61,249 nt of DNA, taken from the NCBI GenBank assembly GCA_022484565.1, contig JAKVKZ010000011.1, positions 1-61,249 of the forward strand, read 5' to 3'. Source of the DNA: Muribaculaceae bacterium (GTDB taxonomy: Bacteria; Bacteroidota; Bacteroidia; Bacteroidales; Muribaculaceae). The first letter of the stretch is position 1. Each line of letters starts with the position of its first letter. Under the pieces are notes generated by a model. It was not told the origin of the DNA. It saw only the letters and a list, made by a program, of their open reading frames with translations, and made no database searches. The position numbers were made by a program, and so were the translations under genes. Below, piece by piece: positions 17,431-26,449 of this stretch.

Positions 17431-19106
17431 TGAAAAAGTCTATTTTATTCTCCGTTCTCGGCGCTGTAGCAATTGCTTCAGTAGCCTTCGCAGCTGACAA
17501 TTATTTCTATTACAGCCGCAACGATTTCAATTACAATTCCTACAACGACAATAAAGTCACTTCCATCGATTTCGCCAAAAACGGCGAGGAAAACCTCTCC
17601 GTGCAGTATGTACGCAATGCCGACGGCACAACCGATACAATTCCGATGAGCGCTACCGATGCAGTCATCGTGGCCCAAAACGATTCCGACCTCTGGCAAG
17701 GCAATGTGGCCTGCACATGGAGCAATAATCATTTCATCAAGATTGGCGGCGGTGAACCGGCATTCGCCAACCTGAAATCAGGCGACATTATAGAATTTGC
17801 TGTAAGCGCCACCGAAAGCGGCACTACTCCTCAAATGCAGTTCCTAAAAGCTGACTGGACCACTCCTCTTGAATGTGTTGCCGGCAGCGGAAACAACTAT
17901 GTTGACCTTCCTTCCGGACAGACCACTTACGACATCAAATTAACAGCAGCCGATGCAGCCTACATCATTGCCAACGGTTTCAACATCAAGGGCAACAACG
18001 TCACCTTCACTTCCATGAAGATTGTCGCTCCTTCCACAAGCAATGTAATCTGGCAAGGCAGCGAAGACTGGACAAGCGGCTCTATGGACACTTGGATTAC
18101 TATCGACCCTAACAATCTCGTGGTTCAATCGCTCGAAGCCGGTGACGAACTGGTATTCTACTTCACTGAATCACAAGCAACTACTTATTGGCAGATTTTC
18201 GCTTATCTCGGTGGCTGGAGCGCAGGTTTCAATGGTGAGACCAATCCTCAGCTCGACATGAAATCAGGCCAAACAAGCTATGCCATCACCTTAACAAGTG
18301 CTGATGTCAATACCCTTAAGACTAAGGGAGCTTACATCAAGGGCAAATATCTCACTCTCACAAAGATTACCAAAGGAGCTGACACAGGTGGCGGCACAGG
18401 CGGTGGCGGTTCATCAACCGGCGATGTTTACTGGGAAGGAAGTCTTGACATGGGCGAATGGGCTGAAACTGGCCTTATCAAAATCGCTCCCGACGCTAAA
18501 TTCAGCAGCCTGAAAGCTGGCGACGTAATAGAATTTGACTTCACTTGCGATGCTACCAAGACTTACTGGCAAATCAAGCCGACCTATATGGACTGGATGA
18601 CTCTCCTCGGCGGCAAGACAGCTTCACAAATCGACGTTTCCGGCACTTCATATTCATTGACACTCACAGCAGCCGATGTTACGGAAATCCAAAAGAATGG
18701 CTTCGCTGTTAAGGGTTACGGCGTGACTATGACCAAGATATGCAAAGGTATCGCAATGGCTGCCGGCAACATCTGGGAAGGCGCTACTGATTTCGGCACT
18801 GACTGGAGCAAATACGTCAAACTCGACGGCGACGCTTTCGCCAACGTAGCTGAAGGTACTGTCCTGACTTTCAACTTTGCTGAAGGCACCACTGACTATT
18901 GGCAAATCAAATGGACCAAAGCCGACTGGAGCAGCATTTTCGACTGCGAAAAGACGCTTGTAAACACTTACAACTGCATTGACATGACTTCTGGCCAGAC
19001 ATCACAAAGTGTGACTTTGACTGCTGCCGATGCCACTGCATTGAAAGCTTCAGGCTGCGCAATCAAAGGCTACGGCCTGACCCTGAAATCGATAAGTTAT
19101 AAGTAA
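17430..19106 (+). CDS. Secreted protein made of four carbohydrate-binding-like modules
   Basis: A 558-residue protein from the ATG at 17430; a GTG one codon earlier is possible. The signal peptide and conserved N-terminal segment precede four modules at about 86-200, 205-316, 332-440 and 445-558. A Gly/Ser linker lies between the second and third. The modules repeat the pattern W.GS..(x)W...I.....F..LkaGD.i.F.ft....YWQI and end in ...kGyGlTlt.i. No catalytic domain is present, so it is probably a surface glycan-binding protein that works with the mannanases. The terminal modules 3 and 4 look most like those of the GH26 enzyme at 14632. Confidence 0.75.
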   Translation: MKKSILFSVLGAVAIASVAFAADNYFYYSRNDFNYNSYNDNKVTSIDFAKNGEENLSVQYVRNADGTTDTIPMSATDAVIVAQNDSDLWQGNVACTWSNNHFIKIGGGEPAFANLKSGDIIEFAVSATESGTTPQMQFLKADWTTPLECVAGSGNNYVDLPSGQTTYDIKLTAADAAYIIANGFNIKGNNVTFTSMKIVAPSTSNVIWQGSEDWTSGSMDTWITIDPNNLVVQSLEAGDELVFYFTESQATTYWQIFAYLGGWSAGFNGETNPQLDMKSGQTSYAITLTSADVNTLKTKGAYIKGKYLTLTKITKGADTGGGTGGGGSSTGDVYWEGSLDMGEWAETGLIKIAPDAKFSSLKAGDVIEFDFTCDATKTYWQIKPTYMDWMTLLGGKTASQIDVSGTSYSLTLTAADVTEIQKNGFAVKGYGVTMTKICKGIAMAAGNIWEGATDFGTDWSKYVKLDGDAFANVAEGTVLTFNFAEGTTDYWQIKWTKADWSSIFDCEKTLVNTYNCIDMTSGQTSQSVTLTAADATALKASGCAIKGYGLTLKSISYK

Positions 19107-19178
19107 AAATAAGTTCAGTACAATACAAGAAAAAGTTATAATAGTTATATTGTAGTAGTTTTAGTTGTGTTGACTAAG

Positions 19179-19209
19179 AGGCTGACCACTGTGAAAGCGG
19201 TCAGCCTTT
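19179..19209 (+). terminator. Probable terminator of the module-protein operon
   Basis: AGGCTGACC (19179-19187) pairs with GGTCAGCCT (19199-19207) across an 11-base loop. The T run is short and interrupted, so efficiency is uncertain. Confidence 0.7.
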
Positions 19210-19290
19210 GTTATTTTTCCGCTCAAAAACGTTCCTATTACAGAAAATTTATGTACGTTTGTAATTCAGAAGCTAACGTTTTGCTGAATT

Positions 19291-20259
19291 ATGGATTTCC
19301 GCACTGTCATAAAAATTGCTCCGCATCGTGGCGAAATCCGCCACTCCGACAGGCTCATGCTGATTGGCTCATGCTTCACCGACAACATCGGCGCACGCAT
19401 GCGCACAGCCATGATGCATGCCGACGTGAATCCGCTCGGCACGGTTTACAATCCTAAAAGTCTTCAGCGGATTGTGGGTAGAATAATCGACAATAGGCAA
19501 GTAGCGGACGACGAGCTTTTCGAGGCTGGCGGGCTATGGCATCATTTCGATTTCCATTCCGAGTTTTCGGGCACCGACCGCGATTCAGTAAAGTCCGGCA
19601 TGAATGCCGCAATCGCCTCAGCAAACGCCGCCATAAAGAGCGCACAATGGGTGATTATCACGCTCGGCACTGCTATATGCTACGAGTTTGCCGACACAGG
19701 TACGGTGGTGAACAATTGCCACAAACTGCCTGCCGATCGATTCGTCCGCCGCATGGCCTCTGCCAACGAAATTGCTGAAATTCTGGGCAATGTGGCCGAC
19801 AGTATTAAGGCGGTTAATCCGCAATCGCGCGTGATGTTCACAGTAAGCCCTATCCGGCACATCGGCGACGGCCTCGACACTAATTCGCTAAGCAAGGCAA
19901 CTCTGAGAGTGGCAATCGATGCCGCAATCAGCCTTCATCCCAACTTTTGCAGCTACTTCCCAAGTTATGAAATCATGCTCGACGACCTTCGCGACTACCG
20001 CTTCTACGCCGCCGACATGGTTCATCCGAGCGAAGTGGCAATCAGCTATATCTGGCAACTTTTTGCCGAAACTTATTTCGACGACAAGTCGCTCGCAGCC
20101 ATCGACCGCTGCCAACGGCTGTCGAAACGCCTTGCACACCGCATCATGACCGACAGCCCCGAAAACTTGAAATTCAGGGAGAGCACGCGCCAAATGTGGG
20201 AGCAACTTGTGAACGATTATCCGTATCTTAATGATTTTGACCAAAATTTTAATATATAA
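19291..20259 (+). CDS. GSCFA family protein
   Basis: A 322-residue protein. The signature LIGSCFTDNIG near residues 25-35 defines the GSCFA family, which is found widely in Bacteroidetes and is related to SGNH/GDSL-type hydrolases. Further family-like segments are TLGTAICYE and the late ...MVHPSEVAISYIW, where Asp/His residues near the end of SGNH folds normally act. There is no signal peptide. The exact substrate is not known. It is six bases upstream of the MurF-Alr gene, so the two are probably co-transcribed. Confidence 0.87.
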   Translation: MDFRTVIKIAPHRGEIRHSDRLMLIGSCFTDNIGARMRTAMMHADVNPLGTVYNPKSLQRIVGRIIDNRQVADDELFEAGGLWHHFDFHSEFSGTDRDSVKSGMNAAIASANAAIKSAQWVIITLGTAICYEFADTGTVVNNCHKLPADRFVRRMASANEIAEILGNVADSIKAVNPQSRVMFTVSPIRHIGDGLDTNSLSKATLRVAIDAAISLHPNFCSYFPSYEIMLDDLRDYRFYAADMVHPSEVAISYIWQLFAETYFDDKSLAAIDRCQRLSKRLAHRIMTDSPENLKFRESTRQMWEQLVNDYPYLNDFDQNFNI

Positions 20260-20265
20260 ACTATA

Positions 20266-22743
20266 ATGAAATATTCTATAAAGGAAATTGCTTCGGTGCT
20301 TCACTTCTCCGCCGACAGGCTCTACGACAAAGAAGCCATAATCAGTGAACTGCTCACCGACTCAAGGTCGCTCAACAATCCAGCCGAAACTCTATTTTTC
20401 GCCATACGCACAAGCAACAACGACGGTCACCGCTACATCGCCCCGCTCTATGAACGCGGCGTGCGCAATTTCGTCATCGACAACATCACAAGTGTGCCGC
20501 CGGAATTGCAGGAGGCCAATTTCATCGTTGTGCCCAACTCCATCGCCGCGCTCCAGTCAATAGCCACTTACCACCGCCGCCGCTTCACAATCCCAGTTAT
20601 CGGAATAACCGGCAGCCGTGGCAAGACCACCGTTAAGGAATGGCTCAACCAGCTGCTTCAGGATGATTTCAACATTGTGCGCAGCCCGCGCAGCTATAAT
20701 TCCCAAATCGGTGTGCCGCTTTCATTGTGGGAAATCGACGACAGCACCACCCTCGCCATCATCGAGGCCGGAATTTCACAGCCGGGCGAAATGGGTTCGC
20801 TGCAATCGATGATTCGCCCGACAATCGGCGTAATCACCAACATAGGCAACGAGCACAACGAAGGATTCATTTCGCTTGAGCAAAAAGCCACTGAAAAGGC
20901 GCAGCTGCTCACCGCCTGCGACTGCATAATCTATTGTGCCGACGACAAAATAGTCAACGGCACCGTGCAGCCGATTCTTGCAGTGGCGCAGGAAATAGCA
21001 TGGTCAAGGCGCGATGCCGACCGTCCCCTCTTCATCTCGAAAATCGAGAAGCACGACAAAAGCACCACGATTTGCTATAATTTCCTCGAAACTCCCAACA
21101 CTGTGGAAGTGCCGTTCGTCAACGACAGCGACATTGAAAATGTGATTATCTGCATCGCCATAATGCTTTATCTCCACATTCCGGCTGAAGAAATCGCAGC
21201 CAAGGTGAAGAAGCTCACAGCCGTGGGCACTCGCCTGAATGTGATTGAAGGAATGAACAACTGCATGGTGATTGCCGACAGCTACACAAGCGACTACAAC
21301 AGCCTTGCACCAGCCATCGACTTCATGGCACGCCGCTCCACCCCGCACACTTCCATGACGGTGATTCTTTCCGATGTGCTTCACGGCTCAATCGAGGACG
21401 ACGACCTATATCAGCAGATTGCCACTTTGCTCGCCAACAAGCGCATCAGCCGGTTCATCGGCATCGGTCCGGGAATGGTGGCACACAGCCGCTTCTTCGA
21501 CGTGAACTCGCAATTTTTCGCATCCACTCAGGAATTTATGGAAAACATGTCGCAAAGCGACTTTGAGGATGAGCTGATTCTCGTGAAAGGCGCGCCCGAA
21601 TTCAATTTTGCGCAGATTACGGATAAACTTGAGGCAAAACAGCACCAGACGGTGCTTGAAGTCAACATCGACTCCGTGATAAATAATTTCAACTTCTTCC
21701 GCTCGAAAGTTAAGCCTACCACCAAACTCGTCTGCATGGTCAAGGCTTCGGGCTATGGTGCAGGCTCTTACGAACTCGCAAAGACCCTTCAGGGCGCAGG
21801 CGCATCCTATCTTGCTGTGGCAGTTCACGACGAGGGCGTTGACCTCCGCAAGGCGGGCATAACCATGCCTATCATGGTACTCAATCCTGTTGTGGTGAAT
21901 TACAAGGCCATGTTCACTTATCGCCTTGAGCCTGAAGTTTTCAGCATTGATGAATGTAAGGAAATCATCCGCGAAGCCGAAAAATACGGCATCACCGATT
22001 ATCCTGTCCACATCAAGCTCGACACCGGTATGCACCGCCTCGGTTTTCTGAAGGAGCAGCTGCCTGAACTGGTGAAATTGCTTCAGGGGCAAAATGCCAT
22101 ACGCCCAGCAAGCGTATTTTCGCATCTTTGCGTGGCCGACGAACCCGCACAGGACGAATACACCCGCGGTCAATTCAAATATTTCGATGAATGCTGCGAA
22201 ATTCTGCAACGCGGATTCCAGCACCACATCCTCCGCCATATCCTCAACACCACAGGCATTGTCCGCTTCCCTGAACATCAGTTCGACATGGTGCGCGTGG
22301 GAATCGGGCTTTACGGCATCTCCACCACCACCGACGGCAGCGAATCGCCTTTGAAACCGGTATCGTCGCTGCACTCCGTGATTATCAGCATCAAGGATTG
22401 GCCTGAAGGCACCACCATCGGCTACGGGCGCAAAGGTGTGCTTCACCGCCAGTCGCGAATAGCAACTGTGCCTGTGGGCTACGCCGACGGTTTCGACCGC
22501 CATTTCGGCAACGGGCACGTGAGCATGTACGTCAATGGCACTCTCTGCCCCACTGTGGGCAATGTGTGCATGGACGTGTGCATGATTGACGTTACCGATG
22601 CCAAATGCCAGGTTGGCGACCATGTGGAGATTTTCGGCGACCACATCCCCGTAACAGTGCTTGCCGACGTACGCGGAACGATTCCTTATGAGATTCTCAC
22701 CTCAATAAGCAACCGCGTTAAGCGCGTTTACTACCGTGAATAA
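20266..22743 (+). CDS. murF-alr: Bifunctional MurF ligase / alanine racemase
   Basis: An 825-residue fusion for cell-wall precursor synthesis. The first ~455 residues are a MurF-like ligase that adds D-Ala-D-Ala to UDP-MurNAc-tripeptide, with the ATP loop GITGSRGKTT at about 113-122. The rest is a fold type III PLP alanine racemase: MVKASGYGAG places the PLP lysine at 493, and TIGYGRKG and VPVGYADGFDR follow. The fusion couples D-Ala production to its use and is the normal form in many Bacteroidetes. In the ligase half, the segments corresponding to the central and C-terminal Mur domains (for example NIGNEHNEG) are present, so both halves look functional. Its last bases overlap tadA. Confidence 0.93.
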   Translation: MKYSIKEIASVLHFSADRLYDKEAIISELLTDSRSLNNPAETLFFAIRTSNNDGHRYIAPLYERGVRNFVIDNITSVPPELQEANFIVVPNSIAALQSIATYHRRRFTIPVIGITGSRGKTTVKEWLNQLLQDDFNIVRSPRSYNSQIGVPLSLWEIDDSTTLAIIEAGISQPGEMGSLQSMIRPTIGVITNIGNEHNEGFISLEQKATEKAQLLTACDCIIYCADDKIVNGTVQPILAVAQEIAWSRRDADRPLFISKIEKHDKSTTICYNFLETPNTVEVPFVNDSDIENVIICIAIMLYLHIPAEEIAAKVKKLTAVGTRLNVIEGMNNCMVIADSYTSDYNSLAPAIDFMARRSTPHTSMTVILSDVLHGSIEDDDLYQQIATLLANKRISRFIGIGPGMVAHSRFFDVNSQFFASTQEFMENMSQSDFEDELILVKGAPEFNFAQITDKLEAKQHQTVLEVNIDSVINNFNFFRSKVKPTTKLVCMVKASGYGAGSYELAKTLQGAGASYLAVAVHDEGVDLRKAGITMPIMVLNPVVVNYKAMFTYRLEPEVFSIDECKEIIREAEKYGITDYPVHIKLDTGMHRLGFLKEQLPELVKLLQGQNAIRPASVFSHLCVADEPAQDEYTRGQFKYFDECCEILQRGFQHHILRHILNTTGIVRFPEHQFDMVRVGIGLYGISTTTDGSESPLKPVSSLHSVIISIKDWPEGTTIGYGRKGVLHRQSRIATVPVGYADGFDRHFGNGHVSMYVNGTLCPTVGNVCMDVCMIDVTDAKCQVGDHVEIFGDHIPVTVLADVRGTIPYEILTSISNRVKRVYYRE

Positions 22744-23185
22744 AATCGACGATAATCTCGACGAACGCTACATGCGCATCGCCCTCGACGAGGCGCACAA
22801 GGCGGCTGAGGCCGACGAGGTGCCGGTCGGGGCTGTGATTTTGTGCCGCGGTACAATAATCGGACGTGGACACAACCTCACCGAAACCCTCACCGACGTC
22901 ACCGCTCATGCCGAAATGCAGGCCATAACTGCCGCGGCGAGCTATCTTGGCGGTAAATATCTGATTGATTGCACGCTCTACGTCACTGTGGAGCCGTGCC
23001 TGATGTGTGCCGCCGCACTCGGATGGAGCCAAATAAGCCGCGTGGTCTGGGGCGCCGACGACCCCAAACGCGGCTATCATTTGTTCTGCGAAAACCCATT
23101 CCACAAAAAGACGATTCTTGCAAAAGGAGTGCTTGCCGACGAATGTGCAGCCCTGATGAGCGATTTTTTCCGAAAAAAACGCTAA
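22736..23185 (+). CDS. tadA: tRNA-specific adenosine deaminase
   Basis: A 149-residue protein that converts the wobble adenosine of tRNA-Arg(ACG) to inosine. HAEMQAI holds the zinc histidine and catalytic glutamate. VEPCLMCAAAL holds the two zinc cysteines. The start is a GTG that overlaps murF-alr by eight bases; an ATG at 22772 would give 137 residues and still keep the whole deaminase domain. The length is usual for the family. Confidence 0.93.
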   Translation: MNKIDDNLDERYMRIALDEAHKAAEADEVPVGAVILCRGTIIGRGHNLTETLTDVTAHAEMQAITAAASYLGGKYLIDCTLYVTVEPCLMCAAALGWSQISRVVWGADDPKRGYHLFCENPFHKKTILAKGVLADECAALMSDFFRKKR

Positions 23186-23224
23186 ATTCAGCATTTTGCA
23201 CCAATAAATTCATCAACTAAATAT

Positions 23225-23232
23225 TATTTTTG
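23225..23232 (+). promoter_or_regulatory. -7 promoter box for the esterase gene
   Basis: TATTTTTG matches the Bacteroidetes -7 consensus 31 bp before the ATG at 23263. It argues against a TTG start at 23230, which would lie inside the promoter. Confidence 0.55.
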
Positions 23233-23262
23233 CATCAAAATAATCATCAAAACTTGATTACA

Positions 23263-24180
23263 ATGAAAACTCTCAAACTACGCTCATTCTTTTTCCTGAT
23301 TGTCTTCCTGCTCACGTCAGTGACATTCAGCCAAGCTTCAACATTCGCCATTCCGCAGAACGACGACAGCAAAGTAATCATATCGGAGGAACAGCCGCAA
23401 GCCGACACCATTGCAGTGCCGAGTGCAAAAATGGGACGTTCCATAAAATGCACAATCATAGTCCCGGTGCAATATTTCGACGACACATCCTCGCGCTTTC
23501 CTGTGGTGTATCTCCTTCACGGTTACAGCGGCGACTACAAGTCATGGTCCGACATCACAAAGCCCAACATCGGCGACGTATCCAGCCAGTACGGAATGAT
23601 TTTCGTCTGCCCCGACGGTCAGGACAGCTGGTACTGGAATTCACCCATCGACCCTAAAATGCAGTTCGAGACATTCATGACCACCGAACTCGTCCCTTAC
23701 ATCGACAGCCATTACCGCACCTTGGCCGATTCAGCCCACCGTGCCATCACAGGCCTCAGCATGGGTGGACACGGCGGTCTTTGGCTCGGATTCCGCCATC
23801 CAAACATTTTCGGTTCATGCGGCAGCATGAGCGGAGGTGTTGACATAGTTCCGTTCCCCGAAAAATGGAAAATGAAAGAGCGTCTTGGTGATGAGGCCAC
23901 CAACATGGACGTATGGCGTTCACATTCCGTGGCAAGTCTCGTCCCCACCCTGAAAAATATCGGGCAAAACGTGATTTTCGACTGCGGCACTGAAGATGAA
24001 TATTTTGTGAAAGTCAATGCCGAGCTTCATCAGGCACTGCTGAAGCAGGGCATCCCTCACGATTACATTGAGCGTCCGGGCCGCCACAATCATGCATATT
24101 GGAGCAATTCCCTCGATTATCAGCTCCTTTTCTTCGACAAGGCTTTCAAAAAAGCCACTTCCAAAGAAGAGCAGCAATAA
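23263..24180 (+). CDS. Secreted alpha/beta-hydrolase esterase (S-formylglutathione hydrolase-like)
   Basis: A 305-residue protein with a signal peptide (FFFLIVFLLTSVTFSQA). It is an alpha/beta hydrolase of the esterase D/tributyrin esterase group. VVYLLHGYSG is the oxyanion loop, GLSMGGHGG carries the nucleophile Ser166, an Asp lies in DCGTEDEYF, and RPGRHNHAYW carries the histidine. Members cleave short acyl esters; a secreted one in this setting could remove acetyl or feruloyl groups from glycans, which is inference. It has its own promoter and converges on the lipoprotein gene. Confidence 0.85.
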   Translation: MKTLKLRSFFFLIVFLLTSVTFSQASTFAIPQNDDSKVIISEEQPQADTIAVPSAKMGRSIKCTIIVPVQYFDDTSSRFPVVYLLHGYSGDYKSWSDITKPNIGDVSSQYGMIFVCPDGQDSWYWNSPIDPKMQFETFMTTELVPYIDSHYRTLADSAHRAITGLSMGGHGGLWLGFRHPNIFGSCGSMSGGVDIVPFPEKWKMKERLGDEATNMDVWRSHSVASLVPTLKNIGQNVIFDCGTEDEYFVKVNAELHQALLKQGIPHDYIERPGRHNHAYWSNSLDYQLLFFDKAFKKATSKEEQQ

Positions 24181-24220
24181 GGAATAATAATAAGGAGCAG
24201 GCTATGGAAAAGAAGCAGCC

Positions 24221-24814
24221 TCACTTCACTTTCGCCGAGTAAGGTTTTGCGTCAGTGATGCGCCAAAGCATCACGCCGAGGCACAGACAATGGTCGGTGA
24301 CTTGGCTGCGGTCGGTGTCGAAACCGTACATGAATGTCACGGGCGCCACATCGAAATACCGGTCAAAATCGTCGATATTGGTGACTGTACTGATAAAGTG
24401 CCCTTCAAGGGTGTAATATTCGCGGCAACGCAATTGGGCAAGTTGGTCGCGGGTCATTATAGCCATCACGTCGCAATGGATGGCGCGCAGATTATATTTC
24501 AGCTGAAAGCCTTTAGGCAATTGCCAGCCCTGAAAATCCACCACATATTTATTTGGCTTGTATGGCTTTATCTCCATCATCTGTAGCGGTATGCCCTCGA
24601 TGAACTCATTATCGATGGAATCGGCGAGGGCCATTTCAAAGGCTTTGTTGGTGCTGCGTATGGAAGATTCATCATCCAACCAGTCGGAATGTTCGTCGGC
24701 AAATTCATTATAAAACCGTTCCACCGGCAAATCGGCACGATTAGGCCCGCTTTCTCGGCAGCTGCTGAAAAGTGCGACTAAAATGCTCAATATCAATAAT
24801 GCCGGTTTCATCAT
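24221..24814 (-). CDS. Hypothetical lipoprotein
   Basis: A 197-residue protein from the ATG-ATG pair at 24814/24811. The start is set by a lipoprotein signal (LLILSILVALFSSC) immediately after it and by a minus-strand promoter box at 24885-24878, which excludes the longer frame from 24919. The mature part has no recognised domain. It contains a beta-rich C-terminal half (YYTLEGHFISTVTNIDDFDRYF is the span) and is probably anchored at the outer membrane. It converges with the esterase gene. Confidence 0.68.
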   Translation of the reverse strand: MMKPALLILSILVALFSSCRESGPNRADLPVERFYNEFADEHSDWLDDESSIRSTNKAFEMALADSIDNEFIEGIPLQMMEIKPYKPNKYVVDFQGWQLPKGFQLKYNLRAIHCDVMAIMTRDQLAQLRCREYYTLEGHFISTVTNIDDFDRYFDVAPVTFMYGFDTDRSQVTDHCLCLGVMLWRITDAKPYSAKVK

Positions 24815-24877
24815 AAGTTCTGGCTTCGTTGCTTTTCCATTTCCGATTCCTCGGCAAATCGGCAGGCAACATTTTTG

Positions 24878-24885
24878 CAAAAATA
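24878..24885 (-). promoter_or_regulatory. -7 promoter box for the lipoprotein gene
   Basis: Read on the minus strand, this is TATTTTTG, 64 bp before the ATG. The rest of the 340-bp gap from 24815 to 25154 is AT-rich and holds only a TGCGCA repeat near 25114-25128. No clear -7 box for the alcohol dehydrogenase gene was found. Confidence 0.5.
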
Positions 24886-25154
24886 GAATTAAAGACTGAT
24901 TTATCGAAATTTGCGCCACTATTTTTCATTTTCGGCATTTTTCCGATATAGCTCATCCAAGTCAAGCAAATTTTCACCAATCATTGATTTACAGACCGTT
25001 ATAAACCTTTTGCACAATTGTTGCAACCATATTTTTGAATTATTAGCAGAAAGAATTTTTCTTTTTCCATGCAGTTTGATTATCTTTACCACAAAGAAAT
25101 TAAATCAAGGATTATGCGCATGTTGCGCAAATCCCTAAAAAACATAGCATTGCA

Positions 25155-26330
25155 ATGAACAAAACAATGAATTTCGGATTCAACATCCCCACAAAACTCA
25201 TTTTTGGTGCGGGAGAATTAAGCAAACTGGCAAAAATGCCCTTACCCGGGTCGAAGGCCCTAATCGTAATCTCGTCAGGCTCCTCAATGAAAAAATATGG
25301 TTATCTCGACCGCGTTGTAGAGTTTCTAAATGAGAACAACGTCGATTCAGTAGTCTTCGACAAGATTCTGCCAAATCCCGTAAAATCACATGTCACTGAA
25401 GGTGCCGCACTCTGCCGCGAGGAGAAATGCGACTTCGTGATTGGCTTGGGCGGAGGGTCGTCAATCGACTCTGCCAAGAGCATCGCCGTGATGGCCAAAA
25501 ATCCGGGCGACTATTGGGACTACATCGTCGGTGGAAGTGGCAAAGGACAGGAAATAGCCAACAAACCGCTGCCTATCGTAGCCATCCCTACAACTTCGGG
25601 AACAGGCACGGAGGTGGACCCATGGACCGTAATCACCGACCTAGAAAAGAACGAGAAAATCGGCTTTGGCACTCCATCGCTTTTCCCGACGATTTCAATC
25701 GTTGACCCAGAACTGATGCTCACTCTTCCTCCAAAATTCACTGCTTATCAGGGTTTCGACGCATTCTTCCATGCATCGGAAGGATTCATTGCCAATATCG
25801 CCACTCCTATCAGCGACATATTCGCAATTGAGGCTATACGCCTGCTCTTCAAATATCTGCCTGTTGCCGTCAACGATGGCAAGAACATCAAGGCACGCAG
25901 CAAAGTGGCTTGGGCAAGCACCCTTGCAGGCATGGTTGAAAGCACTTCATGCTGCACCAGCGAGCACTCAATGGAGCACGCCATGAGCGCATTCTTCCCT
26001 GAATTGCCTCACGGAGCGGGCCTGATTGCCCTTTCCAAGGCTTATTTCCGCACGTTCAAGAACGACACGATGAAGCGCTACATGAAAATGGCTGAAGCCA
26101 TGACTCAGCAAAAGAGCGCACGCCCGGGCGATTTTATTGACGCACTCGAGGTGATGCAGCGCGAATGTGGCGTTGACGACGTGAAATTAAGCAGCTGGGG
26201 TATCCAGCCATCCGATTTCGACCGCTTTGCTGACAATGCGATGACTACTTGCGGTAATCTCTTCGACCTCGACCCGCGCCAGCTCACGCGTGAAGAAGTC
26301 ATAAACATTTATGCACAATCGTGGAAGTAA
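25155..26330 (+). CDS. Iron-containing alcohol dehydrogenase
   Basis: A 391-residue cytoplasmic oxidoreductase of the Fe-ADH family. The N-terminal dinucleotide-binding domain has GLGGGSSIDSAK, and IPTTSGTGTE is the usual second signature. The metal ligands are visible in GFDAFFHASE and in SEHSMEHAMSAFFPELPHG. The family reduces aldehydes to alcohols in fermentation, usually with NAD(P)H; the cofactor cannot be told from the sequence alone. The gene is followed by a zeta-toxin-like gene on the same strand. Confidence 0.9.
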   Translation: MNKTMNFGFNIPTKLIFGAGELSKLAKMPLPGSKALIVISSGSSMKKYGYLDRVVEFLNENNVDSVVFDKILPNPVKSHVTEGAALCREEKCDFVIGLGGGSSIDSAKSIAVMAKNPGDYWDYIVGGSGKGQEIANKPLPIVAIPTTSGTGTEVDPWTVITDLEKNEKIGFGTPSLFPTISIVDPELMLTLPPKFTAYQGFDAFFHASEGFIANIATPISDIFAIEAIRLLFKYLPVAVNDGKNIKARSKVAWASTLAGMVESTSCCTSEHSMEHAMSAFFPELPHGAGLIALSKAYFRTFKNDTMKRYMKMAEAMTQQKSARPGDFIDALEVMQRECGVDDVKLSSWGIQPSDFDRFADNAMTTCGNLFDLDPRQLTREEVINIYAQSWK

Positions 26331-26449
26331 AAGGCTTTAATCCGGAAAACGTGCCGGCGGAAATCGCCGACGACTGCGAGTTGCCACTCGACGCGCTTTT
26401 CCAGAACACATTTGCCTCTGTTTCCGATTTCCATCATATAAATAAAAAT

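Noticed and set aside
21406-22644. 412-codon open frame on the minus strand
   Set aside because: It is fully antisense to the alanine racemase half of MurF-Alr. His/Val/Ala-rich translation is what the complement of a GC-rich codon pattern gives.
24911-25138. 75-codon open frame in the intergenic region before the alcohol dehydrogenase
   Set aside because: Ser/Phe/Leu-rich translation typical of AT-rich non-coding DNA; no start context or match.
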